A stretch of DNA of 64,000 nt from Anniella stebbinsi (GCA_029215795.1 JARDYH010000004.1:30012001-30076000); one strand, 5' to 3'; positions 12,188 to 24,799 are shown, numbered from the stretch's first letter. Program-made: numbers and translations. Notes: generated by a model from the letters alone, not told the origin.

Positions 12188-13255
12188 GGCAAAACACTCA
12201 GCTCATGCAACTCCCCTCCTCCCCATCACTTGGTCTAGCTCCCCAGGATGGGCTCTTCTACCCTCACCCCGCAACTTACCCATTTTTTTTCCTGGATGGC
12301 TGGGCACATTTCAAAAGTGGCTGCATTCACCCACCATTTTTATTTTTGAAGAATGTCTCTGGGGTCCATAGGCATTCTTGGAAATGAAGATGGTGCTGGA
12401 AAGTGCCCTCAGATACCACATTGGAGACCTCAGGGATCACAGTTGCTATCACCTATCTGCTGTGGCGCACTCGGAGAGACCTGTGCAAACAGGGGCTTCA
12501 TATTTACTTCAGTGATGGGAACTGTTTTGTGCAGTAAATGGACTTCACATATGCAAAACATTCCCTAATATTGACAGACAAAAAAGAGTTCTGAGCAAGG
12601 AGTTGTTTCCCGTGTACACAACTGAAATGTGGATTGTTGCAGCTCATATGTTAAATGTTTCCAGTTGTGAGTTAGAACAGTACTTATTAATTTTACTCAC
12701 CAAACAGTAAAGTGAAGTACAGGATGTGGGTTTCTTTGACTACACCAACTGGGGTAAGAAATACAAGCCAAAAACACAATATTTTATTTAGTCTAGTTGA
12801 TCTGAAATATATTTCTTTGCAAGATACAAGTGTTTGTAACCAATTACTAGGAAAGTTTGTTACAGGTCACTGTTTGTTTTCTCCTAGTGAATAAGCAGTT
12901 CTGAAGTTGTGGGTGGCACAGTTAATTTCAACAGGCACTTCGCCAAATGTGAATGCTCGTATCTTCTTATACCTGCTTATATCTGCTACCTGTTATTTGC
13001 TCAGGACTGTAAAGCTAAAGTAAATTGTTCTTGAGAGAATTGTGTTGGATAATTAGGTTCTTCTACCTTCCCTTTCTACCTCCCAAAAACAATACACAAA
13101 GTACCACTCTGTGTGTGTGTGTCATAGTTTGCCTTTCAAATATAGAAACAACAAACAAATCACAGCATCTTGAGCATTATTGTTAAATTTGTAGTGGGGA
13201 AGAGCTGTTTTGGGGCTTCAAAAATTAAATTTATTAAGAATGGTTATGGTTTAAT
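11330..13255. other. Unannotated non-coding stretch
   Basis: Contains a GAC-AAGATGGCTGCCATT / AAATAGCTGCCATGG pair near 11745-11800 that looks like a repeat fragment, and the (AC)n tract at 12.16 kb. Nothing gene-like. Confidence 0.5.
12156..12185. repeat. (AC)n microsatellite
   Basis: About 15 uninterrupted AC units. Confidence 0.95.
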
Positions 13256-13258
13256 AGA

Positions 13259-13690
13259 GCGGTGCATAATCTTCTAAAGACCAAGGGCCAAATTCCATTT
13301 TGGAATTTGGCTGGAAAGACCTTGAGCAGCAGATATTTTGCCAGAGCTGATTTGTGCTTGCAGGTTGCCTCTTGGGGATTGCATTTCAGTGGTGATGGTG
13401 CCAAAGAGTCAAACAGGGACAAGGACGAGATGCCAAAAAGATTACTATTTCAGCTTAAAGCTTTTACTGCCAGTAACTAAGCTTAGGAGAGTTATTTCAA
13501 CCTTTCAGGATGAGGAAAAAACTGCACAAAAGCAAGGAAACCACAGCACAATTGGTGGTTGGAAGGAAAGTGAGTGAGACAAGGGAAGGCCATTTGGGGA
13601 ACCCCAGACTGTAACCCTGGGAGGGCCAAATTTGGTCCCATGCCCAAGATTCTACACCTCTGGTGTATACTAACTTTGAAGAAATATAGG
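13259..13690 (+). repeat. Dispersed repeat, family of 44.4 and 56.1 kb
   Basis: Shares TTTCAGCTTAAAGCTTTTAC and TGCCAGTAACTAAGCTTAGG with 56.1 kb, and AAGACCTTGAGCAGCAGATA and TTTTGCCAGAGCTGATTTGT with 15.7 kb. It has no coding capacity, and frames across it are short. Confidence 0.5.
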
Positions 13691-14079
13691 TCTATTTCTT
13701 TTGGGGGCGAAATAAATTGTCCTTGAACTTCTGAAGGTGAGCGCAAATAGGACACCTGGTTTGTTCATCGGAAATATCATGGGAACTAAGTGGGTCATGC
13801 CCACAAAAATATTTGCCTCAGGTTAACAGGCCCTTGACACACCTCAACTGTTCTCACGAAGAATGACAGATAGGAGGGTCAGGAATCTATAAAGCGGAAA
13901 GTATGTGTGTGTCACATATGTCTGGAAATGTTTACCCACTACCAGATGACTTGAAAACTTGACACTGTGACACAGTGATAGGTCTGGCTGTACAATGTAC
14001 CAGAAAAATCTAAAAACACAAATTTTGGAGGTTTAAATATTTTTAAAGAATTTAATAAAAAATAATTTTAATAAAGCAA

Positions 14080-14556
14080 TATACAATCTGCAATGTCTCC
14101 AAGTTTCATGATTCTATCCTTTAAAGTAAAAACGTTGCTCCAATGCAAGCCTAATGTTTTCCCCATAGGCTTGCGTTGGGGGAAATAAATGGCTATAACC
14201 TCCAGAAGCCCTGTCTTTCAAAACTTCATAGCCATGACACGCTTGCACGGATTTTTCTGGAATTTGGCACACATGACTAGCAACATTTCATCTGCAATGT
14301 CCCCAAGTTTCATGTTTCTATCTTTTAAAATGAAGAAGTTATGGCTGTTTATTTCCCCCAACACAAGCCTATGGGGAAAACTCCAAAAATGGTGGTCCGA
14401 TGCTCCGATTCTATCCAATTAAAATCAGATTGAAAAAAATCAGTTCAGATAACATTGGAGCTTATCGGACCAGCATCGGAATCAGAAATCAGATGTCCAA
14501 TTTCCCCCAATTTGCTCCAGAATCGGACATCGGATCCGATGCAATGCACATCCCTA
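14080..14556. mobile_element. MITE-like 'TAGGGATGTGC' family fragment
   Basis: The right end GCAATGCACATCCCTA (to 14556) is the reverse of the TAGGGATG(T/G)GC start seen at 25245 and 42232. The interior has duplicated sections (TGCAATGTCTCCAAGTTTCA and TGCAATGTCCCCAAGTTTCA at about 14089 and 14297) and paired CAAGCCTAATGTTTTCCCCA / CCATAGGCTTGCG inversions. Confidence 0.5.
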
Positions 14557-14659
14557 TACCCATGAGCATTGATTGCACAGTGTAGTGTGGACTGGCTCAG
14601 CCAGACTTCACTTCCCATGAGCTTCAGCAGCAGGAGAGAGAGATGGGGGGAGGGAAGGA

Positions 14660-15159
14660 AAAAACTAATTTAATTTGTTTTAAAGTTATCTCACAGACCT
14701 AGGACTGGCCTACCTTGAAGGGTTGTCATGAGGGTGAGAGAGGGGGAAAATTAATTGAATTTGTTTAAAGGTTAACTCAGGCCTAACACTGGCCTGCTAC
14801 TTTAAGATGATTGATTACCTTGCAAAAATATATTTTAGGGGACCTGAGCTGGTAGAAAGGGTGTTGTGTGTCCTGATTGTTTATGAAGTTTAGACGGCTG
14901 CTCTGGCCATGGCATGATGGGAGGTGTAGGCATTTCAGGTAAAACAAAAAATGTGGTTTATCACAAAGCTCTAATTTGAAATACAATTCTTATTAACACA
15001 ATTTCCCATTTATTCTAACAAAACAATTTATGAACTCAACCAAACTAAAAACAACCAACCAACCTAAAGATGAATAAATTGCAGAGAAATTTATTATTTA
15101 TCAAATAAATGTCATAAGCATTATTCACGGACCCAAGCAACACCGGGCATATCAGCTAG
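14660..15159 (+). mobile_element. Helitron-like 3' end
   Basis: The stretch ends GCATATCAGCTAG|T (CTAG at 15156-15159). A short GC-rich inverted pair (CCC...CCGGG) lies about 15-25 nt upstream and an AT-rich run precedes it. A 3' CTRR end with a nearby hairpin is the Helitron hallmark, and 'CCGGG(T/C)ATATCAGCTAGT' is a common form in reptiles. The 5' TC end was not found, so the left limit is arbitrary. No Rep/helicase coding is present. Confidence 0.55.
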
Positions 15160-15654
15160 TAACAAATAAAGGTAAAAGCTGTGGTCAGTGTGTTTGCACA
15201 GCTAAATAATACCTGTGGTGTTCAGCTACAGCTGTCTGGTTGTCTATGTGGGGTTATAGGTTCCATTTTGAAGCAGGTGGCCAAACCTATTGCTCTCTAA
15301 AATGAGTAAAAAGCCAGGAGGAGGAGAGTTAAAACACTTCTGTACAAGTGGTCAAGAAAGATTGACTAAGGGGAGTAAACAAGCTAGCTATTTCTTATTA
15401 ACAAAATAAGAAGTCAGCTGTTTGAGAACATGCCATGAACTGCCTTGTCTACAAAGTCTCCTTTACTTTCTGTAGCCACTCTTGCATGAAACCCAAACAC
15501 CTTTGGTAACAAGCCTGTAATTATTTACAGTGGCTTATGTTTCTAGATCAAATAAAAATGTTCCTTTATCCATAGCTGGAAAATATATAGTGTTGTTTTT
15601 TATGGGGAGTTAGAGAAGCTGATCTAGAGACAGACAGCCAATGTGAATACTTTA

Positions 15655-15800
15655 GTGTAGGGGATGCCACCTGAGGAGAAGATTTGTGGTCTGTGTACAA
15701 CAGATAGGGCGATAAAAACACACTTCTTGTCCAAAAGCTGGAAAGACATTTTGCCAGAGTTGATTCATGCTTGTGGGTTGCATCTTCCTTTGCCCCACAT
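15655..15800 (+). repeat. Partial member of the 13.3 kb repeat family
   Basis: GCTGGAAAGACATTTTGCCA and GAGTTGATTCATGCTTGTGG match 13308-13370. It is followed by unrelated sequence and then the Sauria SINE at 15.9 kb. Confidence 0.45.
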
Positions 15801-15898
15801 TCTATGTTGCTTTATATTTTACATCCCACCATGTGGTCGTGGACCAGATTTACAAGGACACTCCAAAAATGAAATGGTTACCACTGTTACCCTATTTG

Positions 15899-16140
15899 AG
15901 AGCCAGCTGTGGTATAGTGCTTAGAGTGTTGGACTGGGACTCAGGAGATCTGGGTTGTAGTTCTCACTTGGCCAGGAAGCTCTGGGTGTTTATTTGGGCA
16001 GTCAATGACTCTAAGTCTAACCTAGCTCACAGGGTTGTTGTGAGAATAAAAATGGAGAGGAGGTTGACCGTGTAAGCTACTTTAGCTTCCTTGCAGGAGG
16101 AAAAAAGGTGGGATATAAATGTAATATTAAAAATAAATCT
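15899..16140 (+). mobile_element. Sauria SINE
   Basis: GAGCCAGCTGTGGTATAGTG, then GTTGGACTGGGACTCAGGAG, then CACAGGGTTGTTGTGAG and GGTGGGATATAAATGTAATA. It is full-length in outline and diverged in the centre. Confidence 0.88.
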
Positions 16141-18206
16141 GCAAGCAATTGTAACGGAGCTATCAAATGAGCATCGCAGGCAAAATTGGCAATAAACCAG
16201 CAAGTCAATCATTGCTAAACCTCTAAGAGCAACATCACATAGAAGCCAGCAATGGGCCTGGGTATCTTCTTTGGGAGAGAGATTCACATGACAGATTCTA
16301 CTTGTTATAGCAGCTAGTCTAGCTTCAAAGGGCCAGAGCCCTTGAAGCAAAGTAAAATAATAATTTGGAAAGGATTTATAGGTGTTTTATCTTGGAATTT
16401 AGACACAGATATTCCAGGTAGCTCTTTATTTCATTTTTATTATATTTTATTTTATTTAAAAGTGCATCCTCTCTGTCCTTATCTGAATTGTGTGTAGAGT
16501 CATGTATAGCTCATTTGCAGATTGCTTTCCTATGGGGAATTATTTGATGAGAAATGACCCTGGAATTAAAAGTTCATGTGGGTGGGGGTGGAATGAGGCT
16601 TAATGAAGATTCACAGTTTCTGAAGAAGTTTTATGAAAAATGTATGATACATTAATACAAAGTTATCTATGCAAATATGCAATAATATATTTATGTCCTT
16701 TACAACAGAAATGTCACTCTTGGATCCAAGTAAACACAAATTTGCTTTATGTCAACTGGACTCATGGTGCCTGCCCATCTGCTCCAATTACCTCCCCCCC
16801 CATTTTTATTGGCAGAGTATAGTATTTTGTGGCAACATTTTATAGTGTTGGAAATTGCCAAGTGCTTGTCTAATTACACCATTGGGTGCAAAGTCTCTGG
16901 AAAAACCTCTTGGAGGGAGCAGGATTATGGAACAAAACTTCTAAATGTTTTGAAACCATGGAGAAAAAAATGTGCTGCCTCTCATCCCCAGAAAACAAAT
17001 TTGGGGGAATTTAAACCACAGGTTTAAAAACATCAATACTTTACTTCTTTATGATACAATATTTCAAACAGCTTTCTTTTCACATTTCGCCCAAATCTTC
17101 AAGTTTTTTTCCATTTAGGGATTATTATTTTGAAATGGAAAATTGTCCCATTGTTCTTTCTTTTTTCTAGCAGGCCTACATATTTCTGAGAAGAGAAGAA
17201 ATGTCCACTTCTTTGCCAGGCAAAATAGTTTAAGTCTGAAGTTTTAAAGATCAAATCCAGGTCAAGTTTTCTGCTACACTAGAAGGAGTAAAAGTTTAAG
17301 AGGAAGGCAAAGTGATTAAATTTCCCACTGAGAACAAAGGATACGTAAATTCAGAGACAGAAAGAATGTGGCTCACTTAGCTGCTGTATATATGAACTGA
17401 CCTTTCCTTCCATAACTGTTGGCCTCCTTGTAAACTAAGAATCAAGATGTTCCTAATCAACAGTAACCAAAGGGTGGAATTGGACGTAATCTCTGCAAAG
17501 GTGTGTTTCTAAACTAGCATTTGCCAAGAATGCAAATATAGGGCATTCGGAGGGGGAAATAAGGCAGCTAGAAGGAAGGGTGCTTTACCTCTACCTCCTT
17601 ATTCTCCCTGCAGATGCCTCTTCCCCCTCCTGTTGGTTTTACTTCCAGTTTCAGAGCCTATCTGGGGAGAGGGGGTGGAATTGATGAAAAAATACTGCTG
17701 AGGGTGGAGAGAGATTCGAGTAGTTGGCTCGTGTTTTAAAAACCAAAAGTCTTTCAGAGATCAAGAAAGCATATTTGGCTATTGAGAACAATTTCTCCAG
17801 ATTTCTATCTTGTGTCAAAGTAGCATTGTTTTAAATATATATTATTACAATATCACATTCTAACTTGCCAATTTCATGGGAAAATGTTTCTTTTAATCCT
17901 TCCACTGCAACTATAGATGTAGCACCCTCAATTGTTGTCCAAGGCAACTATAGATGTATAAATCCTCAAATGTATAGAGTATTTATACAGTAAATGTATA
18001 CAGACTTAAAAAACTTATTTGTGATGGGAATGTGAATTCTGTGTACCTGTAAACGTTTTTTTTTTGTCACATAGTTTTTAGATACAGGAACTTGAAAAGT
18101 ATTATGCTTCCACCTTGATATGTACAGTCAGAAGAGAAAGATATGTGTCTGATTCAAAGTGGAAACACATCAAAAGCAAACTGCTTAAAGTTGATCCAGA
18201 ATTGTC

Positions 18207-18420
18207 TTGGCTAGTGTGGTGTAGTGGTTTGAGTGCTGAACTTGGGACTGGGGAGACCTGGGTCCAAATCCCCACTTGGCCATGAAGCTCATTGGGTGAC
18301 TTTGGGCCAGTCATTGACTCTCAGCCTAACCTACCTCACAGAGTTGTTGTGAGGCTAAACTGGAGAGGAAGATACCTTGGGCTTTTTGGAGGAAAAAGTG
18401 AGATATAAATGAAAGAAACA
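18207..18420 (+). mobile_element. Sauria SINE
   Basis: GCTAGTGTGGTGTAGTGGTT, then GGGTCCAAATCCCCACTTGG (B-box region), then GGGCCAGTCATTGACTCTCA and a GAGATATAAATGAAAG tail. It is among the better preserved copies here. Confidence 0.9.
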
Positions 18421-18451
18421 AACCAACTAGTATATCATTATCCTTCTGGTT

Positions 18452-18464
18452 CCCCCCCCCCCCC
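18452..18464. repeat. Poly(C) run
   Basis: Thirteen consecutive C residues. Similar C runs occur near 39096-39107 and 52997-53007. Confidence 0.9.
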
Positions 18465-18527
18465 ATTTTAATGGCCAGTTCTTGCATGTTTTGTACTTCG
18501 GTTCTAACCTGATCCCCTCAAACAGTC

Positions 18528-18632
18528 TTTCCCAGCTGGTGCCCCCTCCCCCAGATGTGTTGAGCTATATAGAATGCTGAGAGTTGTAGTCCAGCACAAC
18601 TGGAGGATACCAGTTTGGAGAAGGCTGAAGAT
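18528..18632. repeat. Foldback-type dispersed repeat
   Basis: TTTCCCAGCTGGTGCCCCCT ... GAGAGTTGTAGTCC ... GATACCAGTTTGGAGAAGGCT. The two ends are inverted copies of one another (CCCAGCTGGTGCC against ATACCAGTTTGG), a well-populated squamate repeat type. Confidence 0.6.
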
Positions 18633-19172
18633 TACCAAGCCAGGCATTTCTTTTTTGTAGTGCATAGAAGGCGAGAGGGTGGATTGAAAGGTTTCATGAA
18701 AAGGGTTCCTTGTTTCAGTTTCTCATATTGAGTGTTGGCATCTTAACACTTCATATCCCAAAATTATTTTTTTAAAAACTTGTATTTATATGTTTTCTAA
18801 AAAGGAATTGGTAATATCAACTAAAAAATGGCCCTGTTAATTGGAATGTTATTGAAAGAGGAAATAATTTTCATAATGCTGATGCTTGTAAAACTGCAGA
18901 TGGCAATGACCATCTTTTTTTAAAGCCCTGCTCAACCTGGTAATTTCCTGATGTGTTGGACAGCAGTTCTCATCATTCCAAGCCAGCATGACCATTGAGA
19001 TGAGAGCTGCACTCCTCAATGTATGCAGGGGGGAAACCTGCATTATGCCTTTTTTTCTTCCTCACGTAGGAAGGAATACCTCTTCTAAGATGATGCTGTG
19101 CCATGACACTTGTGTGTATCATCCAAAAACAAACCTGCTTTTTGTTTTACCCATATGCAAATGTCTGTAGAT

Positions 19173-19400
19173 TTAAGAACAGAAGAGCCATGCTAGATCC
19201 ATCTAGTCCAGCACTCTGTTCACATAGTGGCCAACCAGCCTTCGACCAAGGATCCACAAGCAGGACATGATGCAACAGCTCCCTACCACCCATGTTCCCC
19301 ATCACCACATCTTGTGGTAGTGAATTCATAGTTTAACTATGTGCTGTGGGAAGAAGTACTTCCTTTTATCTGTCCTGACTCTCCCACCAATCAGCTTCTT
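19173..19400 (-). mobile_element. CR1/L3-like LINE tail with internal deletion
   Basis: On the minus strand a short frame reads NSLPQDVVM, the C-terminal signature of a CR1/L2-group LINE ORF2. The sequence ends near GGCTCTTCTGTTCTTA in that orientation. The middle portion seen in the copy at 24.8 kb (frame continuing to KAINDY) is missing, so the fragment looks internally deleted by roughly 100-150 bp. Confidence 0.65.
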
Positions 19401-19404
19401 AATT

Positions 19405-21920
19405 GACTAAAACATGCATAATTGATTGTTTAACATTTCCACAGTCTGATTATGGCTCTAATTGCAAAGAGGTATTGTGCTGCTGGTGAATCCTCTGGCA
19501 GCCATGGGCTTGTTGCTTAAGACTTAAAGAGAGGCAGTCCAGGCTGGGTGTATCTAGGAATCAGAGGTTAGGTGGAACAGGAGCATAAACAAGTAGAAGC
19601 CTAGTACCTGAGAAGTCAGCATGTCAAGGGAAGTGTGGTGGGTAGGTGGGTGAGAAAGCAAGGGTTGGGATATGAGAGAGGAAGTGGCTCAGAGGAACAA
19701 GATGAAGTGAAAGCTGGAGGGAGGAGCCATGGAGGCGGGGAGAGGGTGGGCACAGAACCGCAGAATCACGTGTTGGTTTAAAAACCAGCCAGATTTTTGG
19801 CTAGAGGCCTCTAGTCTACTCTAATTGCCCCGTAGCATAACAAGAATTAACAATAAGCAGCCTAGAAAAAAATACAGGGCATAGTATACTGTAGCAAAAC
19901 TTTTATAAAGGCTTTTCAAAGTAAAACTCACTGGCTCAGCACTTTTCAAAGCTTACTCTCTCATTGCGCATTTTTAAAAATTCCTGGCAAATTCTTGGTG
20001 ACTGGTGGTTCAAAGTTTTGGTCGTTTAGTGTTGGGTTCCTTCCAAAGGATGTTGAAATCTTAACCACCGAGAAAAGTAACAATGTAACCTTTCGTAGCT
20101 ATTTTTTTTAAAAAAATCTTGCGAATATTAGGTTCCAGTTTAAAGGAGTTTCTGTCCTATTCTGGAGCCAAACTTTCTAGTATATCCTGTCCTTATCTGG
20201 GACATAATACAGAAATGTGAGCTTGGGTGCCTTGAGAATAATGAAGCCATTTGAGTACAGCTGCAGTCTGGAAAATGTGCCTTCGTAGAGCTTGCTGTGA
20301 CATCACAAACAACATTCTGCTGTTATAGTTACCGAACGGTATTGGAATCTTGAGCATGAGAGTTAAATATTGTGAAAATGACTTCCCAGGTGGAGGAAAA
20401 CACAGGAACCGTGGTATTGATGCCTTCTCTGCAGAGGTCGGATGTAGGAGAACATTTTGTTTTCTAAGAGTACGGGAGGTTAAGACTGAGTAATTCTGTA
20501 AGCTGTTGAAACCCATTTCTGAAGAAGTGTTTTCTCCATGTAGCATAAGCAGCCCTTTTTTTGCTCATTATGCTGTATTGAATGGATTTGGGCAACCAGG
20601 AGACATGGCGTAACTGCTTAGAAACGTTCTACATAAGTTCAGTAAGTGAATGTGGAAATAGCTGTAGTCTCAATGAAGCCCGCTGCTTCCATACCTTCAT
20701 TTTGCTGGATTTTCCAGCAATTGTGTAAGGGTGGTAATACTGGATTTAAGTAGGGGGAGAGTGCTGTGTGCATGAGAGAAACTTCATTTTTATTAACATT
20801 TATATATTCTAATAATTTATTAGTTTGATATGCATATTTACTGTCTAGTATCTTGACCCTTGCAGTAGTCTTTTAACTTGTTAAATGTGTGGCACTCATT
20901 TGTCTGAATCTGCTTATATTCCTTTTGTTCCTTCAATGTTTCATTAGAGTTTTACAGAAGAATCCTTGATACTTTCAGACAACAACACAATGTATTGTTT
21001 TACTAGTTTCTCTCCTCTCACTCTTCACCACCACCCAGTTTAAGTAAGGTGTTTCTGAAATTAATTTTATTGGCAATTATTGTAGCATCAAAAGAGTGGA
21101 ATCATAATATTTATATTAATTTATATTAATAAGATTAATTATGCTATAAAATGGATTTGGCCCCATTGAATGTCACTGAAATCCACCTAGTCTAAGGACA
21201 GCAACACTATATGTTATGATTGCTGGAGGAAATGCAGAGGTTATGCCAGTCCTGCAACAAACACATGTTTAAACATTTGTGTTTATGCTTCTCGGAATCC
21301 TGAATAGGTCAGGGTTCCATAGATCAGGCTGTATTATGTAGCCACTTTATATGTTTGCTGTGAGAAATGTTGGTGTAACTTCACTGTTTCTAGCATCAAT
21401 AATAACATGTATTGATCTCCAGAGAGCTGTTTGAGTGCATGTCATAACTGCAGTCCAGTTGAAACTTGGCTGATTCTGCTCAGGTTGGTTCCCTGTTGTT
21501 CAATATGGTTGGCAGGGCAGCAAGTACTGCACAATCTGCATGCTGTAGCTTCTTTTGGTTAATGCAAGGGCCTCCCCTGGGGAAAGATACCTACTTTCCT
21601 GAGCCACTTCCCACACTCTTGTTCTTCTCATAGCATAGCCAGTACTCTAGGAAGTCATTTTCTGGACTTCTGGCCTTAGTGACATAACTAAGTATCTCTC
21701 ATTTCCTGCAAGTGTCCTTTGTGTACAATGTGAATTAAGAGGTTCAGGCAGAGCAAATTAAATTCTATCATATGACAAGTGCAACTTGCACTTGCTCGCT
21801 AGAATATCAGAGATGGGGGAACCAGGGAGGGTTGAGCTTGCTGGAATTTTCTGAACGTCACTTCAAAGCTTGGTTCAGCTTGCTGCCATTCTTGTTTGCA
21901 ACCTGTTTTTTAATTTGTTC
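19405..21920. other. Unannotated non-coding stretch
   Basis: Mostly unique-looking sequence with a purine-rich GGAGG-type section at 19620-19760. A 117-codon minus frame (20193-20546) has no recognisable domain and is treated as chance. Confidence 0.5.
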
Positions 21921-21924
21921 AAAC

Positions 21925-22117
21925 AGAAAAAGTGCATATTTCGAATGGGAAAAGTGGCATTTTTCAAAACTGTGCACTTTTCCCCATTAAACGTGAACAC
22001 AAGTTCAGTGATTTGCAAACATTTTTGGAGAACATGCACTCCTGTTCATATTTGGGGTTGCAAACAGGGCATTTTTGAGTGTTTTGTGAACTGAAACAAA
22101 ATTCTCATACATCCCTA
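21925..22117. mobile_element. MITE-like element, same family as 42.2 kb, left end lost
   Basis: ACATTTTTGGAGAACATGCA, then GTTGCAAACAGGGCATTTTT, then TTTTGTGAACTGAAACAAAA, ending CATACATCCCTA at 22117. It matches the right half of 42232-42650. No clear left terminus. Confidence 0.55.
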
Positions 22118-22996
22118 TGATAATATATATGAAACTGCTACCACAGTCACTTAATCCATTATCAGTTTCCCAACAAGTGGTGAGAGGTGATGAGAGTAAA
22201 GTATGCAGTAACCTTGCTGAAACAAAACAGATCTGGGCCTGGATGGAAGGACCCCCGGGGAACCCCATGTTGCCTTGGGTATTCCGTTACAGAAGAAATG
22301 CAGGATATTAATCTAATAAATGTGCAAACTTAGGCCTAGATCTACCAACCATTCAAACCAGAATATTAAAATATGAACTCATTTTAATCCACTTTACTTA
22401 TGTCTGAATTTGTGACTTTGTTTAGTACTCAACATCTAGGTAAGTGTTAAACAGCCACATACCTGTCATTTCAGAAATTGAAAATGTTGGCTTGGATTCC
22501 ATAAATATATAATAATGGGCTTGCAGAAGCATAATAAATGGGGGAGGGGGTATGCAATAACAGGTGAAAAAGATCCACAGATGAATATCCTCTCCCAAAT
22601 CACCACCATTTGCCCTGAATTTAACACTGTATTCTACAATTTAAGTTTGCAATCATTAAAAGTATTAAAAATCAAATGCCATTTTCACCCTGTCCTATCC
22701 CTTTTTCTCATTTTCATCTTGCAGTAAGTAGGGCCTTGTACACTGTAACCAAACATTTGCCAATTTTTAAAAAATAATAATAATAATAAGTCCTGGTCTT
22801 GAAACCACTGGATATGTTTGTTTTTATAGTTGTGAATACTGCATTTAATTTTAATATTCTTATACTTGATAGCTCTTTAGATTTAATTATGAAGTATTAA
22901 AACAAAGGTCCAGTCCCTTAGCGTTAGATTCATGACTCCTGTTAGCAGCTTTCCTATGTGTGGAGACTTGCATTGCTTCCATATGTGCAATGTACC

Positions 22997-23017
22997 GTGT
23001 GTGTGTGTGTGTGTGTG
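22997..23017. repeat. (GT)n microsatellite
   Basis: About ten GT units followed by an imperfect GCATGCATGTGTGT edge. Confidence 0.92.
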
Positions 23018-23221
23018 CATGCATGTGTGTCTAACCCTCCATTGGCAGCTGAGGTCAGATGCACTACAATAGCACAAAAAAAATTTAAAAGACTTTTGTA
23101 TCCATTTTCTGCAACTCTGTCCTTGGAGTAGTCTATGATGTGATAATGTTTGAATTGCCATGTGGTGTTTCAGGGTGGAAGAGGGGTTCTTAATTTAGTG
23201 AAAAGGTAATTTGTTAAAAAA

Positions 23222-23593
23222 CTATATATCCCTGGAAATCAATTTTATTCCTATTGGAATGATTGAGACAACTGAAAAACTATGAATATAAGACATGCCA
23301 CAATCAAACCAAACCCGAGAGTTTAGGAAGTGCTTTCGATGGTAAATTAACAGGACCAACACATCAGTGTCATTTGCTCTAACCAGGATATTCTTTGCCT
23401 GATCACTACTGTGTGATGTACATTGGATGTGCCAAATAATCCTTGTGTCTTCCTCTTGATGGTGGCAAGCAAGATCAGGCATCTCTGTTTTGTAAAGAAC
23501 ATTTGAACACGTCCAGCTGTAAAAATCATGGTTGAACATGTTCAAAATGATCTGTGCATCAGATTGCGAGATATTTAGGGTGGATACTTTTTA
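23222..23593 (-). pseudogene. Decayed ORF of a mobile-element protein (EEDTR...DTDVLVLL type)
   Basis: The minus strand is open between stops at about 23591 and 23222. It contains HHQEEDTRIIWHI, then ILVRANDTDVLVLLIYH, then VWFDCGMSYIHS. This spacing matches a large, mostly uncharacterised metazoan protein group with the pattern E(A/E)DTR...H followed about 20 residues later by DTDV(L/V)VLL. Acidic residues in such EAD/DTD motifs resemble PIN/FEN-like nuclease active sites. That group is multicopy and looks mobile-element derived. The flanks (23.6-24.1 kb) are AT-rich and not recognisable. No start codon, HAFTGCD-type continuation or terminal repeats were found, so this is a fragment. The identification is by motif memory, not a search. 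Confidence 0.5.
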
Positions 23594-24799
23594 AATGAAA
23601 GCCCTGTATGGTAAATTGTAAAATCATACAATCCTGAGACAGTGAACGAATAGCGAGATATCACTCATAATTCCCTAAGCATTGGAGTAACCCCCATGTT
23701 ATTCTACATTTTCTTAATCCTCATTAAAAATGCACCTTTTTTCTTGAGTATTCTTTCGAAAGTCGTATAGTTTTTGAGTAAATCATGGTTAAACGTCACA
23801 CATAACCAATGTGAACTCTGACTTTATAAATTCAAATGAAATTATTTCAAAAACTAGTGGAGTTAACAAAATGTGTAATTGCAAAATGTATTTGTCATTA
23901 AATTTGCAACATTTCAGAAAAAAATCATCTCTGTAGCATAAATGGGTAAGAAGTTATGCATATTTAAATGTGGCAACTACATAATAACATGACAGCCATA
24001 TTGATGATGTCATCACGCAACCCCCACACCACTGGAATTTTGTAAGACTCACTTTTCTGAGACACTTCTGTCATATATAAACAAAAAATATTCACAAAGC
24101 TTTTGCACTCTTCAGGTAAATAAATCCTGCTCTGGCTTTGAGACTATAAAGAGAATGGCATGGTAAAAGCTGCCTTAATGGCCTGAGTGAAATTTGTCCT
24201 GGGAACCTCCCAGCTCAGATTTCTAGATTGCAGTGCTACACCAGCTCTCATATAACAAGGGACTTGCTACCTTTTAGTTCCCTTAATTCTGCTCGTTGTT
24301 TTGTTACAAAGATGTTGCAGATGGAATTGAACACTACCAGTGAAAAGCGAATCCTGCTGAATTAGTGAAATGTCAAAAGCTTTATCCCTTTCCCCAAACT
24401 TCTTATCAGATGTTCTAAGAGTTTGAGAAGTTGTCTTTCAACAGCCTTAGAATGAACAAAATTAAATTGTGGATATTCTGGCAAATGTATTCATTTGAGA
24501 GTTTATTGCAAATCTTGTGGACGGAATCCCCACTGCTTATGCAAGCCGGACTCACCACTTACGCAAACAAGGTTTAGTGCTTCCTAGGGGAAGGCCTGAA
24601 ACTAACAGAAATGCTCATTTCTGGAAGGAGGCAAGCCAGTGGAGTTCCCTTATGCAAGCTGTACCAACCTGAAATGAGTGTTTCCACTCATTTTGGGTTG
24701 CTCCAAAAGTGCTAAATCACCATTGTGCAAGCAGCGGTCCAGAAAAGAGAATTCATGGGGTTGTAAGCAACCTGTTGGATTCTGCCCACAGCACATATT

